From a virus: a stretch of 41,882 bases of DNA. Below are positions 25,887 to 36,000 of this stretch, one piece after another; position 1 is the stretch's first letter, and each line of letters starts with the position of its first letter. The notes beneath the pieces were generated by a model that did not search any database, was not told where the DNA came from, and saw nothing but the letters and a program-made list of their open reading frames with translations. The stretch lies in IMG/VR virus record IMGVR_UViG_3300008450_000098, positions 1 through 41,882 of that record; one strand, written 5' to 3'. The translations under genes and the position numbers were made by a program.

Positions 25887-28256
25887 ATGTCTACAGCAAA
25901 TAGTAAATTAAAAATAGATTTTGGGTACGACTCATACGGTACCAGTAACGTCCAAGGAAGCTTGGGGATAACTGGTGATCTTTCAGTTGGTGGAAATTTA
26001 GCATTTTCAGGTACAACAGTTGGTAACTTTATTCCTGACGCAGACCAACGTAGTCTTGGTAATACTGTTAATAGATGGAACTTACTCGGATACTCTGCCA
26101 ACCTAGCAAGTACTCTAACAGTCACAGGTGCAGCATCTCTTCAAGATACACTATCCGTGACAAAAACTATTAGTGGTGGCAATACAACAATAACTGGTTT
26201 TGCTAATGTAACCACAAGTGTTAATTCAGCACTGCTAACAGTTGGTACTTCTTTCATTGCAAACACATCCGGTGTTTATCATACTGGAACAATTAATTCC
26301 TCATCATTCACAACTTCTGGTTTAGTTGGTAATACAACTGCATTTGTTGCAACATCAAATACAATACTACTTGGTAATAGTACTGGTAGATTTATAATCT
26401 CAGGGAATACAGGTGACTTTAGTGGTCAACTATCAGTATCAGGTAATGCAAGTATTTCAGGGAATACAACACTCAGTGGTGGATTACAAACAATATCAGG
26501 CAACGTTAATTTTGATTCTGGTACAATGTTTGTTGATTCAATTAACAACAGAATCGGTATAGGTATATCAACACCAGCTGTTAGTCTTGATATATCTGGA
26601 TCAGCAAATGTATCTTTAGGAGTTAACTCCTCTTCATTCACTATTGGATCTAGTTTAGTAGCTAATACAACTGGCGTATACCATACTGGTACAGTAAATG
26701 CAGATAGCTTAAGTGTTGGATCGAACTTTGTAGCAAATAGCACAACGTTATCTTCTACTGGAATTGCTAATCTCACTGCTGCCACTTCGTCTATCCGAGT
26801 TGGTAACTCTTCTGTAAACTCTTTTGTTAATTCGTCATCATTTTTAACAAGTGTTGGTATTTTTAGCACAAGTGCAAATGTCGGATCAAATGTTGGCGTA
26901 TCAACATCCGGTATTCAGATAGGAAATAGTACAGCTAATTTAAACGCTAATTCTATTTTAATATCAGTAGCCAATAGTTCATCAACTGCAAACATATCCC
27001 CAACAGGATTCGTTGTTGGTTCGTTTAACGCCAACAACTCTACAATGACAGTCAACGTTGGTAGTTTTGTGATTGGAGCAAATGTTGGTTCCAATGTTAA
27101 TCTAACGACATCTGATCTACAAATTGGTAACAGCACTTCAAATATATTTGCAAATTCAGTTTTAATCAAGATATCTGATAGCTCATCAACAGCAAATCTA
27201 TCTTCTTCGAGTTTAACAATAGGATCCGCCATTGTTAATAGTACAGTTCTAACAATGACTACCGGTAACTTCAGTACCGGTGCTAATGTTGGGGCAAACG
27301 TTAATCTAACAACTTCCACGTTTCAGATTGGCAACAGCACTGTCAACACTCAAGTAAACTCAACAGCTATATCGACCAACACTGGAAACTTTAGTTTAGC
27401 AGCAAACGTTGGTGCAAACGTTAAGTTAACTACGGTAATTTTGTCAATTGGTAATAGTACAGTTAATTCAACTGTCAATAGCACTACTTTCTTTACGACC
27501 GGTATCGCTAACGTTGGCACATCGGTGAATAGTGCATTGTTTAAAGTAGGTACTGATTTTATTGCTAATACGTCTGGTGTATATCATACCGGTACAGTAA
27601 ACGCAGGCAGTTTTACCGTTACAAACTTTGTTGCTAATACAGCGGGGGTTTATCATACTGGTGTTGTAAATACAGCATATATCACAGTTGGAACCAGTTT
27701 TATTGCTAATACAACAGGTGCGTATGTCAATGCTACCAGCATTAATTCTACCAGCGTTAATGCAGCAAGTTTGACTGTTGGTTCTAACTTCATTGCTAAC
27801 ACAACAGGAATGTACCATACTGGTGTTGCAAATGCTTCAAGTGCTAGAGTATCTTCTTTAGGGGTAGGTGTGGCTGCAACAGGTGCGGCAGGTGAGATAA
27901 TTGCAACGAATGCAATCACAGCATACTATTCAGATGAAAGATTAAAGACAAGAATAGGCCCTATTGAAAATCCACTACACAAAGTTACTAAGCTGTCTGG
28001 TTTTTATTATCATGCAAACGAGATTGCTCAGTCAATGGGTTATAAAGTTAAAAAAGAAGTTGGTGTATCAGCTCAAGAAGTAATGGAGGTTCAACCAGAA
28101 GTTGTTGCGCCTGCACCTATAGATAATAATTATTTAACTGTTAGATATGAGAGACTAGTGCCATTACTGATAGAGGCAATTAAAGAATTAAAAACAGAGC
28201 TAGATACATTAAAAGTACAAATTAACGAGCTAACAAATGGCAACAGCAAACAGTAA
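25887..28256 (+). CDS. Tail fibre with C-terminal intramolecular chaperone (S74), subtype A
   Basis: A 789-residue fibre. The N-terminal block (about residues 1-110; KLKIDFGYDSYGTSNVQG, then SVGGNLAFSGTTVGNFIPD) is shared with the next gene. The shaft consists of ANVGANVxLTTSxxxIGNST repeats and five copies of the ANTxGxYHTG motif. The C-terminal Peptidase_S74 domain begins at AITAYYSDERLK, with the candidate Ser682/Lys687 dyad of endosialidase-type chaperones, and ends in a helical region (LVPLLIEAIKELKTELDTLK). Such domains direct trimer folding and then release themselves by autocleavage before the catalytic Ser. It overlaps the next gene by 20 bases. Confidence 0.88.
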   Translation: MSTANSKLKIDFGYDSYGTSNVQGSLGITGDLSVGGNLAFSGTTVGNFIPDADQRSLGNTVNRWNLLGYSANLASTLTVTGAASLQDTLSVTKTISGGNTTITGFANVTTSVNSALLTVGTSFIANTSGVYHTGTINSSSFTTSGLVGNTTAFVATSNTILLGNSTGRFIISGNTGDFSGQLSVSGNASISGNTTLSGGLQTISGNVNFDSGTMFVDSINNRIGIGISTPAVSLDISGSANVSLGVNSSSFTIGSSLVANTTGVYHTGTVNADSLSVGSNFVANSTTLSSTGIANLTAATSSIRVGNSSVNSFVNSSSFLTSVGIFSTSANVGSNVGVSTSGIQIGNSTANLNANSILISVANSSSTANISPTGFVVGSFNANNSTMTVNVGSFVIGANVGSNVNLTTSDLQIGNSTSNIFANSVLIKISDSSSTANLSSSSLTIGSAIVNSTVLTMTTGNFSTGANVGANVNLTTSTFQIGNSTVNTQVNSTAISTNTGNFSLAANVGANVKLTTVILSIGNSTVNSTVNSTTFFTTGIANVGTSVNSALFKVGTDFIANTSGVYHTGTVNAGSFTVTNFVANTAGVYHTGVVNTAYITVGTSFIANTTGAYVNATSINSTSVNAASLTVGSNFIANTTGMYHTGVANASSARVSSLGVGVAATGAAGEIIATNAITAYYSDERLKTRIGPIENPLHKVTKLSGFYYHANEIAQSMGYKVKKEVGVSAQEVMEVQPEVVAPAPIDNNYLTVRYERLVPLLIEAIKELKTELDTLKVQINELTNGNSKQ

Positions 28257-30450
28257 ACTAAAAATAGACTTCGGGTACGATTCATACGGTACCAGTAATG
28301 TCCATGGAGATATGGATATAACTGGTTCTTTGTCTGTTGGAGGTAATCTTGCTTTCAGTGGTACTACGGTTGGTAACTTTATTCCTGATCAAGATCAACG
28401 TAGCTTGGGAAACACAGTCAATAGATGGAATTTGATTGGATACACAGCCAATTTAGCAAGCACATTAACAGTTTCTGGATCTGCTTCCCTTCAGGATACA
28501 TTATCTGTCACAAGTACAATAAGTGGTGGTAATACAACAATAGCTGGTTTCGCTAATGTAACTACTAGCGTCAATTCAGCATTACTAACAGTTGGTACTT
28601 CGTTTATTGCAAACACAACTGGTGCTTATCATACTGGAACGATTAATGCATCATCGATCACGTTAAGTAACTCAAGTGTTATTGGTATTGTAACTGCTAA
28701 CATATCTGGGGTATATCCTTCATCCAACACTGCTGGATCTGAACTAGGAACATCATCAAGACGTTGGGTTATTAATGGAAATACTGGTAACTTTAGTGGT
28801 CAACTTACTGTATCAGGCAATACAACCTTAACAGGCAATGCTACACTTGATGGTACTTTGCTCACTATAACAGGTAACGTCAATATTGATTCCGGTACTT
28901 TGTTTGTTGATTCTAGTAACAACAGAGTAGGTATCAACAATTCAGCTCCTACTGTTGCTTTTTATGTTGTAGGAGATGCAAATGTCACATCTTCTGTTAA
29001 TTCTGCATTATTAACTGTTGGTAGTGATTTCATTGCAAACACAACTGGTGCATATCATACTGGATTAGTTAATGCAGCGAGCCATAGAGTTGGATCTAAT
29101 TTTATTGCAAACAGCTCTGCTGTAACCTCTGATGGAATTGCCAATCTTACATCCTCTACATCAACAATAAGAGTCGGTAATTCTTCCGTAAATACCTTTG
29201 TTAATTCTTCAGTAGTTTTAACAGGAGTAGGAAATTTCTCAGTAGGAGCAAACGTTGGTGCCAACGTAGCCCTGTCTAATACATCACTTTCGATAGGTAA
29301 TAGTACATCTAATTCTATTGTTACTAATTCTTTGTTGAGCATATCAAACTCAACATCCACAGCAAACGTATCGCCATTAAATGTAGTGATTGGACCTTCA
29401 GTTGTAAATAGCACTGGTGTATTTGTTGGTGTGGGTAATTTTACAAGTACGGCTAATGTAGGGTCGAATGTTAGCATCAACACTTCTACTATATTTGTAG
29501 GTAATAGTACATCTAACTTGAGCGCTAGTTTCTTTTCAATTAGACTTAGTGATCCTACCTCAACAGCTAACCTAACTGCAAATAGTCTAAACATAGGATC
29601 AACACTAGTTAATAGTAGTGTAATAACAATCGCTACTGGTAATTTCAGCACTGCAGCCAATGTTGGATCCAACGTTAACATAACAACATCATCGTTGCAA
29701 ATTGGTAATAGCTCAACTAATACACAAGTCAACTCATCGGTACTGTCTACAGGAACAGGTAACTTTAGTGTAGCAGCAAATGTTGGTGCTAATGTTAAAT
29801 TGACTACGGTTCTTTTGTCGATAGGTAACAGCACTGTTAATGCTACGATAAACAGCACCTCAGTTGGTATTGGGGCCAACACATTTATTGCTAACTCGTC
29901 ATCGGTTCTTATTAGTAACCCACTAACAGCAAATGGAAGTACGGGTACATCGGGCCAATTGCTTGCATCTAATGGATCATCTGGTTCTCCTTATTGGGTA
30001 ACCGGAGTTAACGTTAATATTGCAGATGATACAACAACCAACGGCAGTAGATATTTGTTGTTTGCTAACCAAACATCGAGTGTATTATCTTCTGCATATG
30101 TGTCTAGCACAAAGCTATCTTTCAATCCATCTACAGGGGTACTATCATCAACTGTGATGACTGGTTCTTCTGATGAGAGATTAAAAACCAACGTAGAAAC
30201 AATAACTGACCCAACTGAAGTATTGTCGCAACTGCGTGGTGTATCTTTCAACAGGATAGACAATGGTCAAAAAGACTACGGTGTAATTGCACAGGAGATT
30301 GAGAAGGTTATTCCAGATGTTGTTCACACTGATGCAGATGGATTCAAAACTGTCTCTTACACAAGTATTATTGGATTTTTAATCGAAGCAGTCAAAAAAC
30401 AACAAGAACAAATTGATGTTTTAATGCAAGATAAATATAAAAAACAATAA
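28237..30450 (+). CDS. Tail fibre with S74 chaperone, subtype B; paralogue of preceding gene
   Basis: A 737-residue fibre whose first 110 residues are nearly the same as those of the preceding fibre (KLKIDFGYDSYGTSNVHG, SVGGNLAFSGTTVGNFIPDQ). The shaft has similar ANVGSNVxxxTSxxxxGNST repeats and two YHTG motifs. The C-terminus differs: a collar ANGSTGTSGQLLASNG then SPYWV, then SSDERLKTNVETI with candidate Ser645/Lys650, and SLRGVSFNRID-type sequence (here QLRGVSFNRIDNGQKDYGVI). This S74 subtype recurs in the 208-residue protein at 37242. The start ATG lies inside the previous gene. Confidence 0.88.
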   Translation: MATANSKLKIDFGYDSYGTSNVHGDMDITGSLSVGGNLAFSGTTVGNFIPDQDQRSLGNTVNRWNLIGYTANLASTLTVSGSASLQDTLSVTSTISGGNTTIAGFANVTTSVNSALLTVGTSFIANTTGAYHTGTINASSITLSNSSVIGIVTANISGVYPSSNTAGSELGTSSRRWVINGNTGNFSGQLTVSGNTTLTGNATLDGTLLTITGNVNIDSGTLFVDSSNNRVGINNSAPTVAFYVVGDANVTSSVNSALLTVGSDFIANTTGAYHTGLVNAASHRVGSNFIANSSAVTSDGIANLTSSTSTIRVGNSSVNTFVNSSVVLTGVGNFSVGANVGANVALSNTSLSIGNSTSNSIVTNSLLSISNSTSTANVSPLNVVIGPSVVNSTGVFVGVGNFTSTANVGSNVSINTSTIFVGNSTSNLSASFFSIRLSDPTSTANLTANSLNIGSTLVNSSVITIATGNFSTAANVGSNVNITTSSLQIGNSSTNTQVNSSVLSTGTGNFSVAANVGANVKLTTVLLSIGNSTVNATINSTSVGIGANTFIANSSSVLISNPLTANGSTGTSGQLLASNGSSGSPYWVTGVNVNIADDTTTNGSRYLLFANQTSSVLSSAYVSSTKLSFNPSTGVLSSTVMTGSSDERLKTNVETITDPTEVLSQLRGVSFNRIDNGQKDYGVIAQEIEKVIPDVVHTDADGFKTVSYTSIIGFLIEAVKKQQEQIDVLMQDKYKKQ
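30430..30437 (+). promoter_or_regulatory. Candidate T4-type late promoter before short beta-domain genes
   Basis: GATAAATA lies 26-33 bases upstream of the ATG at 30463, the expected place for a late promoter giving a short leader. One mismatch to TATAAATA. It overlaps the lysine-rich 3' end of the preceding fibre gene, so a chance match is possible. Confidence 0.3.
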
Positions 30451-30462
30451 ACTGGATGACAC

Positions 30463-30792
30463 ATGGCAACTAAAGCTAACATCATTATAGATCAAGGAAC
30501 AACATTCTCAACTATCATTAATTTGACAGATGATAATGGTGATCCTATTGATTTAACTGGATATACCGGTGACTCTGAGATGCGTAAACATTACACATCA
30601 TCTAATTCTCAAAGTTTCTCAATCAGTCTTGGTGGTGTCAACGGAACTGTTACTCTTAGTCTTACATCTACACAAACTGCTAATCTTACGCCCGGTAGAT
30701 ATGTTTATGATGTTGAGGTAACAAGTGGAGCAAACGTTGTTTCTAGAATTGTTGAAGGTATTGTTACTGTAACACCAGAAGTTACGAGGTAA
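30463..30792 (+). CDS. Short Ig-like/BppU-type fibre-associated protein
   Basis: A 109-residue all-beta protein: ATKANIIIDQGTTFSTIINL, DDNGDPIDLTGYTGDSEMRK, LTPGRYVYDVEVTSG and a final VEGIVTVTPEVTR. This pattern (an I-DQG-TTF strand, D-x-x-G-x-P-x-DLTG turn, and G-x-Y-x-YDVE strand) occurs in small domains attached to phage tail fibres and receptor-binding complexes. The role is inferred from that pattern and the surrounding fibre genes. A 2-base gap follows and GAGG at its own 3' end serves the next gene. Confidence 0.7.
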   Translation: MATKANIIIDQGTTFSTIINLTDDNGDPIDLTGYTGDSEMRKHYTSSNSQSFSISLGGVNGTVTLSLTSTQTANLTPGRYVYDVEVTSGANVVSRIVEGIVTVTPEVTR

Positions 30793-30794
30793 GT

Positions 30795-31058
30795 ATGTCG
30801 CTGAATTCTGCAACAGTCAAACTTGCAACATCATCTACAATAAGAGCAACTGTCAATACTGGTGGCGGTCAGATTCAATCTACTGCTCCAGTTACTCTTT
30901 CAAGTAGAGGTAATAGATTAGACCAACTTGTGGATGTTGTTGAATCTTCACCTGCTAATAACTCAACACTAGTGTACAGATCCTCGGATGATAAATATAT
31001 CGTAAGACAATTAACTTTGGAAGATTTAGGGGGCGCAGTTGATGGTGGGGATTTTTAG
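30795..31058 (+). CDS. Short fibre-associated protein ending in DGGxF
   Basis: An 87-residue protein of unknown function. It starts MSLNSATVKLATSSTIRATV and contains RGNRLDQLVDVVESSPANNS and LVYRSSDDKYIVRQLTLEDL. It ends VDGGDF, similar to the end LDGGTF of the 560-residue fibre that follows. The middle resembles the linker segment of marine phage fibres where a display of the form 'LDGLSDVxxxxxxxGQVLxxx' recurs. GAGG precedes the ATG. It probably belongs to the same structure as its neighbours. Confidence 0.65.
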   Translation: MSLNSATVKLATSSTIRATVNTGGGQIQSTAPVTLSSRGNRLDQLVDVVESSPANNSTLVYRSSDDKYIVRQLTLEDLGGAVDGGDF

Positions 31059-31088
31059 TATGATTGCCTAAAAAAAGGAAAATAATAA

Positions 31089-32771
31089 ATGGCTAGTCTA
31101 ATTCAGATCAAAAGATCACTCAACTCAAGCGCGCCTGGATCACTTGCCAATGGTGAACTAGCGTTTACCGCCAATGGTGATGTATTATACATTGGTAGTA
31201 ACTCTACGGTAGTTCCTATTGGTGGCAAAAGAAACCCTGGTGTTTTAACAGCAAACGCTGTACTTGTTGCCAACGGTACCAGCTATCTTGATGCTATTAA
31301 AGTTGCAAATGCAACAATAGACAAGGTATATGCTAACGGTACATTTGGAACTACAGGACAGGTACTTACATCAAATTCAACGGGTGGTGTTTTCTTTGCT
31401 GCACCTGTAACAAATCTTGATGGGTTATCAGACGTTGAAGTTACTTCAGCATCTGCCGGTCAAGTATTAATTTCCAACTCAACTGGATTTTTCAGAAACA
31501 AATCACTTTCAGGTGATATAACAATTGATTCTGATGGTGTTGTTTCTATTGCTGCTGATTCTGTTGTTCTTGGCACAGATACTACTGGAAACTATGTTGC
31601 AACAATTACAGCCGGTAACGGTTTATCAGGCAATGCAACAACTGAAGGATCTGCTCCTACAATAGCAGTCGTTGCTGGTGGTGGTATTGTATCTAATTCC
31701 ACAGGTGTATTTGCTAATACTGATAACTCTACACTAGAAGTATCTGGTGGTGCTATTCAAGTAAAAGATAACGGCATTGCACTTGGAACAAAAACAACTG
31801 GTAACTATGTTGCTGATATTACAGCTGGTAACGGTATTTCCGGTTCTTCTTCTTCAGAAGGCGGATCCGCAACAATAGCTGTTGTTGCAGGTAACGGTAT
31901 TGCTTCTAACTCGACTGGTGTACACGTTGTAGCTGGAACAGGTGTTGTTTCAAACTCAACTGGTGTACACGTTGGCCAAGCTATTGGCACAACAGACAAC
32001 GTTACGTTTAATGACCTTACAGTCAACGGTAATACCACAATTGGAAGCAGCTCGGCAGATGTATTAGTTGTTAATGGACAGCTATCTTCAAACATCATCC
32101 CGTCTGCAAACATAACATACAGTCTTGGTAATAATACTTTAAGATTCTTAGAGATACATTCTCAAAATGCTCACTCTGAATTCTTGTATGTTGATAAAGA
32201 TGTTAACATATCTGGTAACTTGACAGTCTCTGGTTCCCTAGTTACAATTAATGTTGCTACACTTGCTGTCACAGACTCATTGATTCAGTTAGCATCTAAC
32301 AACACATCAAGTGATACTCTAGACATTGGTTTCTTTGGTAATTATCAAGTAGATGGTGGAAACCACGAACATACTGGTCTATTCAGAGATGCAACTACCG
32401 ACACATTTAAGTTGTTCAAAGGGCTAACAGTTGCTCCAACAACAACTATTGATGTATCTGGTACTGGGTATACACAAGCAACTCTTGAAGCATATTTGTC
32501 TTCTGGTGGATTAGTATCCAACTCATCAGCAGTAACATTAACAGCTAATTCAACTGTTGCTGTTAGTATGACAGCAAACTCACTGACATTGTCGACTGCT
32601 CTTGTTGGAACAAGTGGTGGTACAGGACTTGCTTCATATACAGCTGAAGATATTCTTGTTGCTAATTCATCAAATGGATTCAGAAAACTTGGGGTTGGAA
32701 CAGAAGGACACATTCTTCAAATATCGAGTGGTGTTGTTGCATACGGAACATTAGACGGGGGAACATTCTAA
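31089..32771 (+). CDS. Fibre protein with Mtd_N-like N-terminus
   Basis: A 560-residue protein. The N-terminus LIQIKRSLNSSAPGSLANGE then LAFTANGDVLYIGSNSTVVP resembles the major-tropism-determinant N-terminal (Mtd_N-like) attachment domain: strand, P-G-S-L-x-x-GELA, and a V-x-YIG turn. It continues with GTTGQVLTSNS, NLDGLSDVEVTSASAGQVLI, then repeated AGNGLSGNATTEGSAPTIAV units (two to three copies) and a second half with NAHSEFLYVDKDVNISGNLT and VATLAVTDSLIQLASNNTS. It ends GTLDGGTF. No S74 domain is present. The ribosome binding site is AAAAGGAAAA, 10 bases before the ATG. A receptor-contacting or connector fibre is likely. Confidence 0.78.
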   Translation: MASLIQIKRSLNSSAPGSLANGELAFTANGDVLYIGSNSTVVPIGGKRNPGVLTANAVLVANGTSYLDAIKVANATIDKVYANGTFGTTGQVLTSNSTGGVFFAAPVTNLDGLSDVEVTSASAGQVLISNSTGFFRNKSLSGDITIDSDGVVSIAADSVVLGTDTTGNYVATITAGNGLSGNATTEGSAPTIAVVAGGGIVSNSTGVFANTDNSTLEVSGGAIQVKDNGIALGTKTTGNYVADITAGNGISGSSSSEGGSATIAVVAGNGIASNSTGVHVVAGTGVVSNSTGVHVGQAIGTTDNVTFNDLTVNGNTTIGSSSADVLVVNGQLSSNIIPSANITYSLGNNTLRFLEIHSQNAHSEFLYVDKDVNISGNLTVSGSLVTINVATLAVTDSLIQLASNNTSSDTLDIGFFGNYQVDGGNHEHTGLFRDATTDTFKLFKGLTVAPTTTIDVSGTGYTQATLEAYLSSGGLVSNSSAVTLTANSTVAVSMTANSLTLSTALVGTSGGTGLASYTAEDILVANSSNGFRKLGVGTEGHILQISSGVVAYGTLDGGTF

Positions 32772-32978
32772 TTGGAAACTGAATTTGTTAATGCATATAT
32801 TATTAAACAGAAGAATTGGATTGAAGATCTGCTTGCAAAGCACATTATATTAGAGGTCCGAGTACAAATGGCAGAGGCGAAAGCAGCACAACTTGCTGAT
32901 GAAGTAGCCTTGCTAAATAATAAGTTAGAAAAACAAACACCAAGAAAAAAGTCAGAAAATTCTGACTCTAACTTTTAA
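32772..32978 (+). CDS. Small coiled-coil protein with TTG start
   Basis: A 68-residue protein of unknown function. The TTG start directly follows the TAA of the preceding gene (TAATTG), with GGGGG about 11 bases upstream in the end of that gene. Residues about 10-55 (IIKQKNWIEDLLAKHIILEV followed by RVQMAEAKAAQLADEVALLN) form a long amphipathic helix, probably a coiled coil; the C-terminus is Lys/Ser/Asp-rich. Like the 74-residue protein at 24540 it precedes a large fibre gene. Similar short coiled-coil genes next to fibre genes may be assembly helpers (inference). Confidence 0.6.
   Translation: METEFVNAYIIKQKNWIEDLLAKHIILEVRVQMAEAKAAQLADEVALLNNKLEKQTPRKKSENSDSNF
32951..32972 (+). terminator. 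Weak hairpin near the end of the small coiled-coil gene
   Basis: GTCAGA (32951-32956) pairs with TCTGAC (32961-32966), loop AAAT, followed after a few bases by CTTTT. The stem is short and the U-run poor, so it may only slow transcription or protect the 3' end, and could be chance. Confidence 0.25.
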
Positions 32979-33008
32979 CAGCTCTAGATAGAGTTATTGA
33001 GGGGCCAT

Positions 33009-36000
33009 ATGGCTAATAAATTACAAATCAAGCGTACGACAGTCTCCGGTCGTACTCCTAATACTACCAATTCTGGTAATACTCATTTTATTGACACAGG
33101 CGAGCTGGCGCTCAATCTTACTGATGGTAAGATGTTCTCGTCTAATGGATCGGTGTATTTTGAGGTTGGTGCTAATCTACAAAACCTCTCTATCACATCC
33201 AATGCTACGTTTGGTAGCTCTGGCAAGATTGTTGCTAATGGATCATTTGGAACGAGTGGACAAGTACTTACATCAAACGGTACAACAATGTACTGGTCTA
33301 CTGCTAGTGGTGGCGGTGGAACCGGAACTGTTACACAAGTAGATACTGGTAATGGATTATCAGGTGGTCCAATCACGACAACTGGTACAATATCAGTTGT
33401 AGCAAATGACGGTATCGTTGCTAACTCTACTGGTTTGTTTGCTAATGCTGGAACTGGTGTTGTTGTTAATGCAACCGGTATTCATGTAAATTCATCATAT
33501 ATTGGAACACTGGCTGCCAATAGCTCTACTTACGTTGGTGGTAATACAGCACTAGATCTAAGAAACTATTCAGATACACAAGCCGGTACTGCATACTCAA
33601 ACGCTACTGCTTTTGCAGCTAACGCTACTAATATATCTTCTGGTACTCTCGATGCTTCAAGACTACCTGCCTCTGCTGTACAAAATACTGATTCCAGAAC
33701 CCTATCTGGTAACCTTGTAATATCAGGAACAAGTTTTACACCATCATCAAATACGGTTCTATTAGGAAACGCAACTCAACGTTGGGTTCTGTCAGCGAAT
33801 ACTGGTGATTTCACTGGCACGATTTCTCATACATTAACCGGTACAGCAACAACTGGTGGTGCACAGATATATCTTAACGGTGCTACACTAAACCGTATCG
33901 ATTTCAACACAAATGGTGTGGCTGCACCATCATATACCACACGCAGCTCAGGTACCAAAATAGCACTGTATCCAGCTCTTGGCGCCAGTTCAGTTGACTA
34001 TGCACTCGGTATCGATGCTGGTGCCTTGTGGACCAGTATTCCTGGTAATGACGCTGGACAATTTTTTAAATGGTATGGTGGTGATACACAAGTAGGATCT
34101 TTGAGTGGCACAGGTATGATGAACATAACTGGTTCATCTAACGCTGTCAGCCATACTGTTGGATCTAATTTTATTGCCAATTCTACTGCTATTGTTGGAA
34201 CTGGTTATGCTAACATATCAACGTCTGTTAATAGTGCATTATTGACAGTCGGTACATCATTTATTGCAAACACAACTGGTGCATATCATACAGGCACTGT
34301 AAACGCTGCTAGCCATTCTGTTGGATCCAATTTCATTGCTAATTCAACTGCTATAATTGGAACTGGTTACGCTAATATATCAACATCTGTTAATAGTGCT
34401 CTTTTAACTGTTGGTACATCATTTATTGCCAATACAATTGGTGCATATCATACCGGTCTTGTTAACGCTGCCAGTCATACAGTTGGTTCTAACTTTATTG
34501 CTAATAGTACGGCTATTGTTGGAACTGGCTATGCTAATATATCAACATCTGTCAATTCAGCGTTGTTGACCGTAGGTACTGACTTTGTTGCTAATACTAC
34601 TGGTGTATACCATACTGGTACGGTCAATGCAGCTAGTTTTACAACTACCAATTTCATAGCAAATACGTCTGGTTCATATCCGTTATCTAACACGGCCGGT
34701 ACTGATCTTGGTGCAGCTACCCAACGTTGGGTAGTAATAGCAAACACCATAAATGCATCAGGATTAATTACAGGATCCGCAGGGGCCAATATTACAGGTA
34801 CTGCAAATCTAGTTGATGTTAACATATCTGGAAATCTTACTGTCTCTGGTACCACAACATATATTAACACGACAACTTTAAACGTTGGTGATAATATTGT
34901 TAGTCTTAATGCTGATCTTGATGCACTTGTAGCCCCAACAGAAAATGCTGGGTTGGAAGTTAATAGAGGAAGTGCCGCAAACGTTAGTTTTTTGTGGAAC
35001 GAGACCTCTGATTCCTGGACAGCTGGCAATACTGACATTACTGGATATGCAAACGCTACTGTTAGTGTTAATAGTGCTCTACTAACAGTTGGCACATCAT
35101 TCATTGCAAATACAACAGGTGCATATCACACCGGTACTGTTAATGCTGCTAGCTTCACAACAACAAACTTCATAGCAAATACCACAGGATCATACCCGTT
35201 ATCCAACACTGCAGGAACTGCGCTTGGGTCGTCAACACAGCGTTGGGTAGTATCTGCAAATACAGGTGACTTCACCGGTACTGTAACCGGCACAGTTGCC
35301 AATATGTCAACTAGTGTTAATAGTGCCTTACTGACTGTTGGTACAGCATTTATTGCAAATGCAACAGCTCTTGTTATTACAACCCCATTGACTGCTAATG
35401 GGTCAACAGGAACAGCTGGCCAAGTTCTTACATCAAACGGATCAACAGGAGCTCCGTACTGGGCAGCTGGTGGCGGTGGAGGTGCTGTTGGAAGAACAGT
35501 AACCTCTTATACAGGAAACGGATCAACAACATCATATGCAGTTAGTTATGTTGCTGGTTATTTGGATGTATATCTGAACGGTATCAGACTAATTCTCGGA
35601 ACAGATTTTACAGCAATAACTGGTACTAATATTGTATTTACTACAGCACCTTCCAATGGTGATAACATAGATTTAGTTGCATATGATCAGGTAGACATTG
35701 CACCTGTAAATGCGAGAACTGTTACAAATTATACTGCAGATGGATCAACAAGCACATATAGTGTCACATACGAAGTTGGTTATCTTGATGTGTATGTCAA
35801 CGGTATTAGACTGAGTAGTGGAGTAGATTTTACTGCAACTAACGGAGTCAGTGTTGTTTTTTCAACAAACCCATTAAGTGGCGATTATATTGAACTTGTA
35901 TCACTGACTGTAGCTCCTCTATCGACTAACGGCACAATAAGAACAGTTACATATTACACTGGAGATGGTAGTACAACAGATTACGGTATTAACTATAATA

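Noticed and set aside
29055-29882. Long minus-strand open frame (275 codons) inside the 737-residue fibre
   Set aside because: Shadow of the repetitive Asn/Ser/Thr-rich plus-strand gene. No start signal, a composition explained by the reverse complement of ACN/GTN/AAT codons, and similar shadows occur under every repeat region.
32997-33008. TTG start for the largest fibre
   Set aside because: The stretch is the ribosome binding site GAGGGGC for ATG 33009, and the protein from 33009 starts like other Mtd_N-type fibres.
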